A stretch of DNA of 64,000 nt from Amphritea opalescens (GTDB lineage Bacteria; Pseudomonadota; Gammaproteobacteria; Pseudomonadales; Balneatricaceae): the NCBI RefSeq assembly GCF_003957515.1, contig NZ_RQXW01000020.1:1-64000 (forward strand), read 5' to 3'. The notes beneath the pieces were generated by a model. The model did not search any database. It was not told the origin of the DNA and saw only the letters and a program-made list of their open reading frames with translations. Position numbers and translations under genes: made by a program. Shown in pieces: positions 6,714 to 16,011 of the stretch (the stretch's first letter is position 1; each line of letters opens with the position of its first letter).

Positions 6714-9263
6714 ATGCGCACTACACTGGTTAATCTGTCAATGAATCGTCCTAAATGGGTATTTTGGGGTGTGTTACTGCTGACATTGATAGCAGGGTTG
6801 CAGATACCTTCTATTCAAGTTGATACCGATCCCGAAAACATGTTGCCGGCGGATAATCCCGCGCGGATTTTTCATGATCATGTGAAAGAGCGCTTTGGCC
6901 TGCATGATATGATCGTTGTCGGTGTGGTGAATGATACGGCGCAAGGGATCTATAACCCGCAGAGTCTATCGGAATTACACCAGCTCGCCGATGCTATCGT
7001 GCAGATGGACGGAGTCGTTAGTCAAGACCTGATGTCCCTCGATCGGGTTGATAATATTTCGCAGGAAGGTCCCGGTAGTATCCGCTTTGAGTGGATGATG
7101 AAACAGGTGCCGCAAGATCAAGCGGGCATTGATCAGATTCGAACCTCGGTCGAGCGTTTGCCGCTGCTGAATAATACCTTGGTGTCCGGTGATGGTAAGG
7201 CCGCCGGCATCTATGTGCCTATTGTTAAAAAGTCAGAAAGCTATCGGATTTCCGGTTTAATTCAGACTGAAATCGAAAAGCTCAGCGGTAATAATCAGTA
7301 CTACATTTCTGGATTACCCGTCGCAGAAGACACCTTTGGTGTTGAGATGTTTGTGCAGATGGCGATTTCAGCGCCTTTGGCGGGGCTGATGATTTTTGCC
7401 CTGATGTGGGTTTTCTTCCGCAGCCTGTTGTTGATTACTGCACCGATGCTGGTGGCGATGGCCTCGGTGATCATTACCATGGGGTTGTTAATCGGGCAGG
7501 GCTATACTGTCCATATTATGAGCTCGATGATCCCGATCTTTTTGATGCCGATTGCCGTGGTGGACTCGGTTCATATTCTGTCCGAATTTGCCGATCGCCA
7601 CCGTCCTGGCGAAGATCCTAAAACCGCGGTGAAAGCGGTGTTAGGGCATCTGTTTACGCCGATGCTGTATACCTCGGTGACCTCCGCCGTGGGCTTTGCT
7701 TCACTAGCTTTTACGCCGATACCGCCGGTACAGGTGTTTGGCTTACACGTGGCGTTTGGGATTATGTTGGCATTCCTGCTGACGATTACCCTGGTGCCCG
7801 CTTACATTATCAGTCTTTCCCCGCAGCGCATGGCGCAGATGAAAGATCATAATATCGATGAAGATGATAACTCTCTGCTCGGCCGTTTACTGATTTTCAT
7901 CGGTCGTTTCTCGATCGCGCGGGCTAAAGGGTTATTGGCGTTTTTTGTCCTGATCGTGGTGGGCAGCGTATACGGCGTGGCGCAGATTCAGATTAATGAT
8001 AATCCGGTGCGTTGGTTTAAGCAGGACCACCCTTTACGTGTTGCCGATAAGGTCATGAATCATCACTTCCCCGGTACCTATAATGCCTTTTTGGTGTTGG
8101 ATAAAACCAGCGATCTTCGCAGCGGATTGCAACAACAATTGACGGCACGTGCCGCACAAGAGGGCGTCGATCTGCAAGCGTTGTTGGCGAGTGTTAACAA
8201 CGACAGTTTTATTGAATATACCAACGGCTTAATCAACCTGTTTGATCAGCGTAGTTATGATGATAGTGACCATGAAACCCTATGGCTTGAATTGCTGGAT
8301 ATCACCGAACAAGCGCAAGTTGGCAGTAAGTATTTTCTGACACCGCCAGCGTTGCAATATGTTGATCAATTACAGGCTTTCCTCGATCAGTCTGACTATA
8401 TCGGTAAGAGCAATAGCTTCCCGACACAGCTGAAAACGGTTTACCGTGAGTTGAATGGGGGCGCCGACGACCAATATAAATTACCACCGACCGCGGCAGC
8501 AGCGGCCCAGACTGTCTTGAGTTTTCAAGGATCCCACCGACCGGATGATCTATGGCATATGGTGACCCCTAATTACCGTTCAACCGTGTTGTGGTTGCAG
8601 TTAAGCAGTGGTGATAATCAGGATATGAGCAAAGTATTATCCTTAGTGGATGGATATGTTGCGGATCATCCGTTACCGGAGGGTGTTGAGCTTAACTGGG
8701 CAGGGCTGACGTACATTAATGTGGTGTGGCAGGATGAAATGGTCAACGGCATGTTGAACAGCTTAATAGGGGCGTTCTTCATGGTGCTGTTGATTATGGT
8801 GCTGCTGTTCCGCTCGGTGAAAATTGGCTTGCTATCGATGCTGCCTTTGACCGTAACGATTCTGTTTATCTATGGCATGATTGGCCTCATCGGTAAAGAT
8901 TATGATATGCCGATTGCCGTGTTATCCGCCTTAACCTTGGGTTTGTCGGTGGATTTTGCCATACACTTTTTGGAACGAACCCGGGCTATCTATCGTCAAT
9001 GTGGCAACTGGGAACAAACGGTGGCCGACGTTTACCGCGGGCCTTCGCGGGCTATCAGTCGTAATGCGGTGGTGGTGGCCGTCGGCTTTACACCGTTATT
9101 ATTTGCCCCGTTAGTGCCCTATATCACGGTGGGTTTCTTTCTGGCCGCTATCATGGCGGTATCCGCCGTGGTGACAGTGATGTTACTGCCTGCGGTGATG
9201 TCGATGATTAAAGATAAAGATGGCTTGTTTGGCGTTAAATCCCCGAAGGAGAGTGAATCATGA
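6714..9263 (+). CDS. RND superfamily (MMPL/HAE3-like) inner-membrane transporter
   Basis: The 849-residue protein has the two-fold repeat of RND exporters. Each half starts with one helix (near residues 16-33 and 392-412), then a periplasmic loop of about 190-270 residues, then five clustered helices (about 215-365 and 680-835). It lacks the docking domains of drug-efflux HAE1 pumps and looks like the shorter HAE3/MMPL type that moves lipids or hydrophobic compounds (established for the family). It overlaps the next gene by 4 bases and is followed by a LolA-like periplasmic protein and an outer-membrane barrel. The three probably form an envelope lipid-trafficking route; the substrate is unknown. 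Confidence 0.85.
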   Translation: MRTTLVNLSMNRPKWVFWGVLLLTLIAGLQIPSIQVDTDPENMLPADNPARIFHDHVKERFGLHDMIVVGVVNDTAQGIYNPQSLSELHQLADAIVQMDGVVSQDLMSLDRVDNISQEGPGSIRFEWMMKQVPQDQAGIDQIRTSVERLPLLNNTLVSGDGKAAGIYVPIVKKSESYRISGLIQTEIEKLSGNNQYYISGLPVAEDTFGVEMFVQMAISAPLAGLMIFALMWVFFRSLLLITAPMLVAMASVIITMGLLIGQGYTVHIMSSMIPIFLMPIAVVDSVHILSEFADRHRPGEDPKTAVKAVLGHLFTPMLYTSVTSAVGFASLAFTPIPPVQVFGLHVAFGIMLAFLLTITLVPAYIISLSPQRMAQMKDHNIDEDDNSLLGRLLIFIGRFSIARAKGLLAFFVLIVVGSVYGVAQIQINDNPVRWFKQDHPLRVADKVMNHHFPGTYNAFLVLDKTSDLRSGLQQQLTARAAQEGVDLQALLASVNNDSFIEYTNGLINLFDQRSYDDSDHETLWLELLDITEQAQVGSKYFLTPPALQYVDQLQAFLDQSDYIGKSNSFPTQLKTVYRELNGGADDQYKLPPTAAAAAQTVLSFQGSHRPDDLWHMVTPNYRSTVLWLQLSSGDNQDMSKVLSLVDGYVADHPLPEGVELNWAGLTYINVVWQDEMVNGMLNSLIGAFFMVLLIMVLLFRSVKIGLLSMLPLTVTILFIYGMIGLIGKDYDMPIAVLSALTLGLSVDFAIHFLERTRAIYRQCGNWEQTVADVYRGPSRAISRNAVVVAVGFTPLLFAPLVPYITVGFFLAAIMAVSAVVTVMLLPAVMSMIKDKDGLFGVKSPKESES

Positions 9264-10069
9264 TTAAGCAACTGTTGGCGACATTCGTGGTTGGTCTGAC
9301 ACTGAGTGCTTCAGTGCAGAGTAGCGCAGCCGATCTCACCGATGTATCTGAGATTATTAAACAGGCAAACCTCGCCTCTTATTATCAGGGGGACGATGGA
9401 CGTTCTGAAGCGAGGATGCTGATTCAGGATTCACAGGGGCGTCAACAGCAACGGCAGTTCACTATTCTCCGCCGAGATTATGAGGACGGTGGTGATCAGC
9501 AATTTCTGGTGGCCTTTAGTCGTCCATCGGATGTTCGTGACACGGTGTTTTTAGTAGAGAAACATACCCAGAAAGACGATGACCGCTGGCTCTACCTGCC
9601 GGGCCTCGATTTGGTAAAACGGATCTCTGCCGGCGATAAGCGCACCAGCTTCGTAGGTTCAAACTATTTTTATGAAGATGTCTCCGGCCGTAATCCGGAC
9701 GAAGATCTGCATACACTCATAGACACAACCGATGATTTTTATGTATTAGAGAACACGCCGAAAGATCCGAGTTCGGTGGAGTTTAGTCGTTATCAGGTGT
9801 GGATCGATAAGGGTAGTTTGTTACCCATGAAAACCGAGTATTACGATACCAATAATAAGCTGTATCGTCGGGTTGAAGTGTTAGCCACTGAGACGGTTCA
9901 AGGGGTGCCAACGGTGACTAAATCACGGGTGAGTGATCTGGTGAGCGGTGCCAATACGACGATGGAGTTTCGTTTTATCCGTTATGACTTGGGGATGGAT
10001 AGCGGGGTGTTTTCCGAGCGATCTCTGCGCAATCCGCCCCGTCAGTGGCTTAAACGTCCTGCGTCATGA
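9260..10069 (+). CDS. LolA-like outer membrane lipoprotein-sorting protein
   Basis: The 269-residue secreted protein has a signal peptide (about residues 1-24, ending SSAA) and a LolA-like fold predicted from the family usually annotated as outer membrane lipoprotein-sorting protein. Features include RDYEDGGDQQFLVAFSRP and the central DDRWLYLPGLDLVKRI (about residues 110-125). Members are typically encoded beside HAE3 RND transporters. It starts within the RND stop region (ATGA overlap), so translation is coupled. It is probably a periplasmic carrier for the RND substrate (inference). Confidence 0.8.
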   Translation: MIKQLLATFVVGLTLSASVQSSAADLTDVSEIIKQANLASYYQGDDGRSEARMLIQDSQGRQQQRQFTILRRDYEDGGDQQFLVAFSRPSDVRDTVFLVEKHTQKDDDRWLYLPGLDLVKRISAGDKRTSFVGSNYFYEDVSGRNPDEDLHTLIDTTDDFYVLENTPKDPSSVEFSRYQVWIDKGSLLPMKTEYYDTNNKLYRRVEVLATETVQGVPTVTKSRVSDLVSGANTTMEFRFIRYDLGMDSGVFSERSLRNPPRQWLKRPAS

Positions 10070-11451
10070 GCGTGCCGGCTATGAATACACAGCTAACCTC
10101 GCTATTACTATCGCTGGCAGTGGGCGTGACCTCGCCGTCGGTGATGGCGCAGCAGGACACCGCATCAACTGTTAACAGCCAGCAAGATAGCACAGAGCAG
10201 GAGTGGGGCGACGATAACTGGGGCGATGACAGCTGGGATGATAGTGGCAGTGATGATAACGCCACTGTCTGGCATGGTTTTATTGAAGGGGGATTAGGCA
10301 ACCGTGTGGGGTCTGATCCCGTGTTGAATGAACGTTTTTCACCGATGGATGATGCGACGCTAGCCGATCTTCGCGTTCGTCTTGAGACCAGTGGTTTTGT
10401 GGGTAATGATCGTTACGCCTTGAAAGCGGATGTCTATGCGGATGGGGTCGAAGAGGGCTTTCGTACGGATTTGCGTGAAGCGTCTTACACCATGAGCCCA
10501 GGAGAGCATACCGATCTGAAACTGGGGCAGCAGGTGTTAACCTGGGGTACCGGCGATCTGCTCTTTTTGAATGATATGTTTCCTAAGGATTGGCAGTCAT
10601 TCTTTTCGGGTCGAGATACCGAATATCTCAAGGCCCCCGTAGTGGCCGCTAAAGCGAGTTATTATGGTGATTCGGCGAGCATCGATCTGGTCTGGATGCC
10701 AAATTACACCTCGGATCGTTATATTAATGGTAATCGGTTTTCCTGGTTTTCACCTCAAGTGGGACAAAATGTCGCCGCACCGGAAGGCCGTATTGATGCG
10801 GAAGAGCCTGCCAATAGTTTCGCTAATGGTGAGTTTGCAACGCGTATCTCGGGTAGCATTGATAGCACGGAGTGGGCCCTTTATGGTTACCGAGGGTTTC
10901 AGAAACAGCCCAATGGATTAGATAGTCGTGGAAATGCCATTTTCAGTCGGCTAAATGTGCTGGGCGCGAGTATTCGAGGCAATGTGGGTTCCGGTTTAGC
11001 GAATGCGGAAGTGGCATGGCATATGGCTGAAGATAGCGATGGTAATGATCCCTACTTACCCAATAGTCAGTTCCGTTTCCTGCTTGGTTATGAACGGGAG
11101 CTGTTGCCAAAATTAACACTAGGGCTGCAATACTATCTTGAGCAGACGCTGGATTACCACGCGCTGGAGGCCGCATCAACATCGGCCTATAACCCAGAAG
11201 AGTACCGTTACCTATATACAACACGGCTCAACTACCGCATGTGGCAGGATAATTTGGTCTGGTCGCTGTTTGCCTTTTACTCCCCCAGTGATGAGGATCA
11301 CTACCTAAGGCCTTCGGTGAGTTACCGTTATAATGATAATGTGAGTGTGGTGGTGGGAGCGAACATTTTTGAAGGGGCTAAACCGAATACATTCTTTGGT
11401 CAATTCGAAGATGGGAGTAACGTCTATGGTCGTATTCGCTACGCTTTTTGA
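10066..11451 (+). CDS. Outer-membrane beta-barrel protein of the RND operon (DUF1302-like)
   Basis: The 461-residue protein has a signal sequence (a later ATG at 10081 is the alternative start) cleaved near VMA-QQ. A short acidic tryptophan-rich repeat (WGDD..WGDD..WDD, about residues 46-60) follows. The rest has the alternating pattern, aromatic girdles and terminal F of a beta-barrel. It overlaps the LolA-like gene by 4 bases. Similar porin-like proteins accompany HAE3/LolA-like pairs, so an outer-membrane exit or anchor is plausible. Assignment to DUF1302 is tentative. Confidence 0.7.
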   Translation: MSVPAMNTQLTSLLLSLAVGVTSPSVMAQQDTASTVNSQQDSTEQEWGDDNWGDDSWDDSGSDDNATVWHGFIEGGLGNRVGSDPVLNERFSPMDDATLADLRVRLETSGFVGNDRYALKADVYADGVEEGFRTDLREASYTMSPGEHTDLKLGQQVLTWGTGDLLFLNDMFPKDWQSFFSGRDTEYLKAPVVAAKASYYGDSASIDLVWMPNYTSDRYINGNRFSWFSPQVGQNVAAPEGRIDAEEPANSFANGEFATRISGSIDSTEWALYGYRGFQKQPNGLDSRGNAIFSRLNVLGASIRGNVGSGLANAEVAWHMAEDSDGNDPYLPNSQFRFLLGYERELLPKLTLGLQYYLEQTLDYHALEAASTSAYNPEEYRYLYTTRLNYRMWQDNLVWSLFAFYSPSDEDHYLRPSVSYRYNDNVSVVVGANIFEGAKPNTFFGQFEDGSNVYGRIRYAF

Positions 11452-11469
11452 TTGGCAGAACCTGTGACC

Positions 11470-11496
11470 ATAAAACCGGCTAATGGCCGGTTTTAT
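11470..11496. terminator. Bidirectional terminator
   Basis: A perfect 11-bp stem ATAAAACCGGC / GCCGGTTTTAT has a TAATG loop. It lies between the RND operon and the convergent DUF5610 gene and has T runs on both strands. Confidence 0.8.
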
Positions 11497-11545
11497 ACTG
11501 TTAGTCATAGGCGAAATCGCGTTGTGGGGTGTTGACTCTGAGGTG

Positions 11546-12109
11546 CTAGCTTACCTGATCTGCATCCGAGCCATCAGTGGTGGCTTGCGCGCTGTTCATC
11601 AGCGTATCGGTCAACGCGGATAATTTCTCCTGCACGAGGTCATAGGTTGTATCAATATTTGCGGCAATATCCCCATCGAGTACCTGTAGACCTTCCAAAA
11701 TATCACGGGCTTCGGCAAACCCTTGTTCGATTCCACCGCTAATCACCGAGATAAAACTCTCCGCCTGTGTTTGCAGATCCATCTCTGGATGCTGTTCTTG
11801 ATAGCTACTAAAAAATGCGCCGCTCAGGGAGACGATGCGATCCGCCGTCGCTTCGGGAGTTACATCTAAACCGGAATCATAGGCTTTCTGAATCGAGGAA
11901 GTGCCTAAGTCTGTCTCGAGTACCTTATTTAACTCGGTAACCGCTGAGCGGTAGAGCAGGGTCAGTGAATCATTGCCTGAAGAGATACTGACATCTAAAG
12001 ACGCTTGTAAAATCGCCTGATTATGGGCGGTTTTATTCTGTTGCGCTTGAGTTGGCTCGGTTGTTTTACTCTGCTCGGTAACCGGCTGATTGATTGATGT
12101 GATCTCCAT
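11546..12109 (-). CDS. DUF5610 domain protein
   Basis: The 187-residue soluble protein has a polar Gln/Thr-rich N-terminus of about 30 residues, then the DUF5610 core: LNKVLETDLG near residue 60, TPEATADRIVSLSGAFFSSY near 80-100, and GFAEARDILEGLQVLDGDIA near 134-153. There is no signal peptide or membrane segment. A strong AAAGGAGAT ribosome site precedes the ATG. The function of the family is unknown. Confidence 0.8.
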   Translation of the reverse strand: MEITSINQPVTEQSKTTEPTQAQQNKTAHNQAILQASLDVSISSGNDSLTLLYRSAVTELNKVLETDLGTSSIQKAYDSGLDVTPEATADRIVSLSGAFFSSYQEQHPEMDLQTQAESFISVISGGIEQGFAEARDILEGLQVLDGDIAANIDTTYDLVQEKLSALTDTLMNSAQATTDGSDADQVS

Positions 12110-12301
12110 ATCATCTCCTTTATGTCAGGTTTTTGGCGGGCTCGATATTGCAATAAGCCATCATACTAACCGTTATCGGCAGGTAGGGCGGTTTTATGCG
12201 TGAAAAATTTTCATTTGGATCTGTTACTGAGTTTCGTTGAACGGTTGGATTACAAAAGGTTTTGATCTCAAAGTGTTTAGGTCAAGGCTGCCAGACATAA
12301 A

Positions 12302-12324
12302 AAATGCCGCGGTTGGCGGCATTT
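12302..12324 (-). terminator. Terminator of the DUF2892 gene
   Basis: A perfect 9-bp stem AAATGCCGC / GCGGCATTT has a 5-base loop. On the minus strand it is followed by a T run, 50 bp after the DUF2892 stop. Confidence 0.8.
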
Positions 12325-12373
12325 GGTCATCAATCTATCTGTCTAAAGGGTTATCTAGACTGAGACATCAGGA

Positions 12374-12778
12374 TTAATCGGCTTTCTTGAATCCGAGTAA
12401 TGACGCGATGGTAAAGGCCGGACACCAACCGGTAAAGGCTGATTGGCATAGACTGATACCGATCACCGCGGTGATATACAAAATCCAAAATGGTGCAGCA
12501 AAGAAGAGATAGGCCGCCACGGTGATGAGCACCAAAGAACCGGCGATAAGATGAACACCTTGATGCACACTCATTCCCGTACTACAGGTTTGTTCTTTGA
12601 GCTTGAGCAGACGAAAGATGGCCATCGCGGGACACCATTTAGTAAAGGCCGATTGTAATAAGTTAAGCCCAACGAAGCCGGTGAGATAATACCAAGCAGG
12701 GTGAGCGTATGTTCCAAGCGCCAAACTGATAAGAATCACAGACCCAGCCAGCAGGCGAAGAGCAGCGTTAAGAGTCAT
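12374..12778 (-). CDS. Tandem DUF2892 (YgaP-like) membrane protein
   Basis: The 134-residue protein contains two copies of the DUF2892 unit, which is normally found once, often beside or fused to rhodanese domains. Each copy has two membrane helices ending in the same signature, LLQSAFTKWCPA (about residues 40-51) and LCQSAFTGWCPA (about 109-120). A cytoplasmic KLKEQTCSTG linker joins them. The WCP cysteines suggest a sulfur or metal link (inference); no rhodanese gene is adjacent. Confidence 0.85.
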   Translation of the reverse strand: MTLNAALRLLAGSVILISLALGTYAHPAWYYLTGFVGLNLLQSAFTKWCPAMAIFRLLKLKEQTCSTGMSVHQGVHLIAGSLVLITVAAYLFFAAPFWILYITAVIGISLCQSAFTGWCPAFTIASLLGFKKAD

Positions 12779-13035
12779 TAGAAAATAACCTCATTGTTAG
12801 TGGAAGGAGATTTTAGGTATGACGTCCATTATATATTAGATTTAATTAAATTAGTAAAAGTTAATGTTTCTGGTTGGCGCCGCATATTAAAATGACAGGC
12901 TTATTGTGTAACGCCGCCGTTGATCCTTTGGCGTGTGCAATCCATCTCATTCGTTTGTGCTAAATCAAATAATTGAGTTGGCAAACTTGTTTGCTTGCCG
13001 CATGCTTAGGTTATAAGCAATGTGGAGGTTTTGTT

Positions 13036-13977
13036 GTGGATATTGGCAGAATTCTGGTGAATATCGAACAGGGTAATGATAATCATCTGTTAATGGAAAA
13101 AGTGCTTCGACTGGCTGAAGGCAGTGGGGCAAAGGTAGAGCTATTTTGTTGTTGCTATAACGCATCGTTGTATAGCAGTTATCTGTTTGATAAAACCTCG
13201 CTTCGTCGCGCTGAAGAGGCCTATGTTCGTCATGTCGAAGCTGAGTTAGAACCTTTAACCATGCCGTTCAACGAACTCAATATTGATGTGGATATCGATG
13301 TTTGCTGGCACCGGCATCAGGCTGAAGCGGTGGTGCGTAAGGTATTACGCTTTGAACCCGATATGGTGCTGCATTCGGTGAAGCAGCATAGCCGTTTAGG
13401 GCACTCGATTTTTGATCAGGCTGACTGGCAGTTAATTAGAGAGTGTCCCGTGCCTCTGTTATTGGTGAAGCAGAAAGCTTGGTCAGATGGTGGGCATGTG
13501 GCGGCGGCGGTTGACCCTTTCCATGAGTGTGATGTGCCGGCAGCTTTGGATCAAAATATTCTGGCATGGGCGAGTCGCTTGGTGCAGGCGTTGGAAGGTG
13601 ACTTGAAAGTGATGCATAGCTTTAGTGTCTTGCCTCATTCGGTTATTTTTGATGAGCATCTGGTCACCGATTTTGAACGTATGCAACATACCGTAAGAAC
13701 CTTGCATGTGGAGGCGTTGGCTAAGTTGCTTCAACCCTATGGTCTGACGACCGATAGCCCCGCGGTTACCTTGAAAGAGAAAGAGCCCCGTCAGGCGATT
13801 CTCGAATATGTGAACGAAGCACATATTGATATTTTAGTGGCGGGCTCGGTAGCTCGGGGTGTACTCGATCGAATTTTAGTGGGCAGTACGATCGAAAGGG
13901 TGCTTGATGAGTTACATGCGGATTTAATGGTGGTTAAGCCCGCGGGCTTTATCAGTAGTATTAAAGAGACCGACTAA
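13036..13977 (+). CDS. uspE: Tandem universal stress protein, UspE-like
   Basis: The protein of about 313 residues has two Usp domains (about 1-150 and 155-305). GTG 13036 is chosen because GGAGG lies 7 bases upstream and the product then begins MDIGRILVNIE, the usual Usp start; the longer frame from 12973 lacks this. The second domain keeps a nucleotide-binding-like GSVARG..GSTIERVL near residues 271-289. Tandem Usp proteins of this kind act in stress survival and motility in enterobacteria; the role here is inferred. Confidence 0.85.
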   Translation: MDIGRILVNIEQGNDNHLLMEKVLRLAEGSGAKVELFCCCYNASLYSSYLFDKTSLRRAEEAYVRHVEAELEPLTMPFNELNIDVDIDVCWHRHQAEAVVRKVLRFEPDMVLHSVKQHSRLGHSIFDQADWQLIRECPVPLLLVKQKAWSDGGHVAAAVDPFHECDVPAALDQNILAWASRLVQALEGDLKVMHSFSVLPHSVIFDEHLVTDFERMQHTVRTLHVEALAKLLQPYGLTTDSPAVTLKEKEPRQAILEYVNEAHIDILVAGSVARGVLDRILVGSTIERVLDELHADLMVVKPAGFISSIKETD

Positions 13978-14030
13978 GGCTGTTGCTGATAGGCAATGGA
14001 TATAGATGAGTCGCGCTATATTGGTATAAA

Positions 14031-14052
14031 AAAAGCAGCTGCGGCTGCTTTT
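14031..14052. terminator. Bidirectional terminator
   Basis: A perfect 9-bp stem AAAAGCAGC / GCTGCTTTT has a TGCG loop between convergent genes. Confidence 0.85.
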
Positions 14053-14081
14053 ATCGTTAAACCTGACAGGCTAAGATTACC

Positions 14082-14627
14082 TTAGCGCAGGTAGTTTTGG
14101 CTGAACTCTCTAAACTGATCGGTACCCGAGGTTTGTATCCATTCAAAGCCAACCATCTCTTTGGTGACGATATGAATGCCGCACTGGCGCATCCGTTCGA
14201 GAGCCGCTGCTTTATCGGCAGGGTTACGTGATGACACCGCATCGGCCACTACAAACACTTCACGGGCTTGTTGTTTTATCTGTATGGCTGTTTGTAAAAC
14301 GCAGACGTGTGCTTCCATCCCGACAATAATGACTTGGTTCGGCTTTAAGCTGTTGATCTTCTCGTTACAGTTAGGCTCTGCCATGCAGGAAAAATGCATC
14401 TTCTCCATAAAACCCTCTGGCGGTAACACATCACGTAGCTGTTCAACCGTTGGGCCAAGGCCTTTTGGGTATTGTTCGGTGGTTAGTATGGGGACATTGG
14501 CTAGTTTGGCAACTTCTGCTAACCACCGGACATTGGCGATCACGGCGTCACCCTCATGTATCGCAGGGGCTAGTTTTTCTTGAATATCAACAACCAGCAA
14601 ACAAGAGGCGTTTGGGTAGATCAACAT
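14082..14627 (-). CDS. Isochorismatase-family cysteine hydrolase
   Basis: The 181-residue hydrolase belongs to the YcaC/nicotinamidase-type group. The catalytic triad is visible: Asp14 in VVDIQEKL, Lys77 in EKMHFS and Cys109 in VGMEAHVC. The start at 14627 is chosen because GGAGA precedes it and the product then begins at the usual family position; the longer frame to 14702 adds an unlikely basic leader. The substrate is unknown. It is convergent with uspE and monocistronic. Confidence 0.85.
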   Translation of the reverse strand: MLIYPNASCLLVVDIQEKLAPAIHEGDAVIANVRWLAEVAKLANVPILTTEQYPKGLGPTVEQLRDVLPPEGFMEKMHFSCMAEPNCNEKINSLKPNQVIIVGMEAHVCVLQTAIQIKQQAREVFVVADAVSSRNPADKAAALERMRQCGIHIVTKEMVGFEWIQTSGTDQFREFSQNYLR

Positions 14628-15031
14628 ATTACATTCTCCGTGTAATAGAGGCCTGAGGCCTCGCTCAAAAGCCGAGCTAAAATGCCGCAAGGAAAATCTC
14701 AAAGCATCGCCGGCACCAACATAGACGTATAAGGATATACCCTAGTGTTGTTTTTGGCTATGTGCTCACTTTTGGTGCGTCCAAGCACCGAGCCACTACT
14801 GGCGCCGAGGTGATAATGACAGCGAATTGGGATTTAAACATCGTTTTCCAGTGTGGCGCCCAGTATAGGCAGCCGGTCGAAATGTGAGATGGGATCGGCG
14901 GAGCATTACAGCAACCGATATTACTTCGCGGACTAATTATAATGGATGAGATAAATACGGGTATTCCTGTATATAAGAATGCGCTAAAATAACATCCACG
15001 CGAGAATAATCAGGAAAATGGATATTACATT
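14628..15031. other. Intergenic region between divergent genes
   Basis: About 400 bp separate the hydrolase and paaY. No gene-sized frame with a ribosome site is present. A TATAAT-like box occurs near 14937, but no convincing -35 partner was identified. Confidence 0.4.
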
Positions 15032-15631
15032 ATGAGAGTCTATGCAATCGATGGTATTACGCCCGTGGTTGATCCAACCGCTTATGTGCACCCAACCGCA
15101 GTGCTGATTGGCGATGTGATCATCGGGCCGGGATGTTATGTCGGCCCTAACGCTTGTTTGCGCGGTGACTTTGGTCGCCTAGAGTTAAAGCGCGGTGCTA
15201 ATCTGCAAGATACCTGTGTGATGCATGGCTTTCCTGGCACGGACACGACGGTTGAAGAAGACGGCCATATTGGCCATGGTGCGGTGCTGCACGGCTGTGT
15301 CATTGGTAAAAATGCATTGGTTGGCATGAACTCTGTCATTATGGATGGTGCGGTCGTGGGTGAATCATCCATTGTGGCAGCGATGTCCTTCGTGAAAGCG
15401 AAGATGGAAGTGCCTGATCGCACCTTGGTGGCAGGCTCGCCAGCGCGTATTATCAAAGAGCTGACCGATAAAGAGATCGACTGGAAATCGGCAGGTACCC
15501 GCCAGTATCAAGATTTGACGCTGCGTAGCATGAATACCATGCAAGAAGTTGAACCCCTGACGGAAGTTGAAGCCGACCGTCCGCGTTTAGACGTGGGTGT
15601 TGAAGGGGCGATACCTAAATATAAAAGTTGA
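15032..15631 (+). CDS. paaY: PaaY-type hexapeptide protein (phenylacetate thioesterase / gamma carbonic anhydrase fold)
   Basis: The 199-residue left-handed beta-helix protein starts [13 protein letters not shown] and continues with [27 protein letters not shown] and [11 protein letters not shown], very close to PaaY. The three zinc-ligand histidines of the gamma carbonic anhydrase fold are present in the MHGF and HIGHG regions. The C-terminal tail of about 30 residues after QYQDL is characteristic of PaaY. In phenylacetate degradation PaaY is a thioesterase that clears dead-end CoA compounds. No other paa genes are in the window, so its role here is open. Confidence 0.85.
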   Translation: MRVYAIDGITPVVDPTAYVHPTAVLIGDVIIGPGCYVGPNACLRGDFGRLELKRGANLQDTCVMHGFPGTDTTVEEDGHIGHGAVLHGCVIGKNALVGMNSVIMDGAVVGESSIVAAMSFVKAKMEVPDRTLVAGSPARIIKELTDKEIDWKSAGTRQYQDLTLRSMNTMQEVEPLTEVEADRPRLDVGVEGAIPKYKS

Positions 15632-16011
15632 ATAATATCAGTGTCAGATCGGCCTTTTATTTAGAGGCGCTATCTAGAAGTACTATCTAGAGCCGCTACA
15701 TCGAGACACTACAAGCCTGTGCTGTTTCATCACGGCTGAGCGAATATCACTAAGTTAGTCTCGTTAGACTAACTTAGGATTTGACGCTGTATCTCCCTCC
15801 CAATCTTTGCACTCCTTCTATTGGCTAACTAAGGTTAGCGCACGGATTATTACAGCGACTGAAGCTGCCGTTATTTTTGAATATCAAAGATAGATGCTGA
15901 GCATCGCTTTTAGTGATGCCTCATTCCGCTAGACCTATTGATATCCACCTACAATTCCACGTTGATTCTGATTCTATTTCTTATCCCTTATCGGCTTGTT
16001 GCACTGCGTTG
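15632..16011. other. Intergenic region with a perfect 12-bp hairpin
   Basis: About 380 bp without a gene. It contains a perfect inverted repeat, CTAAGTTAGTCT-CGTT-AGACTAACTTAG, at 15750-15777, not followed by a T run. A related half, GGCTAACTAAGGTTAGC, lies about 60 bp downstream. A CTATCTAGA word recurs near 15670-15692. I cannot assign a function. Confidence 0.5.

Noticed and set aside
9948-10301. Small frames overlapping the LolA-like/barrel junction on both strands
   Set aside because: They are shadows of the two overlapping coding genes.
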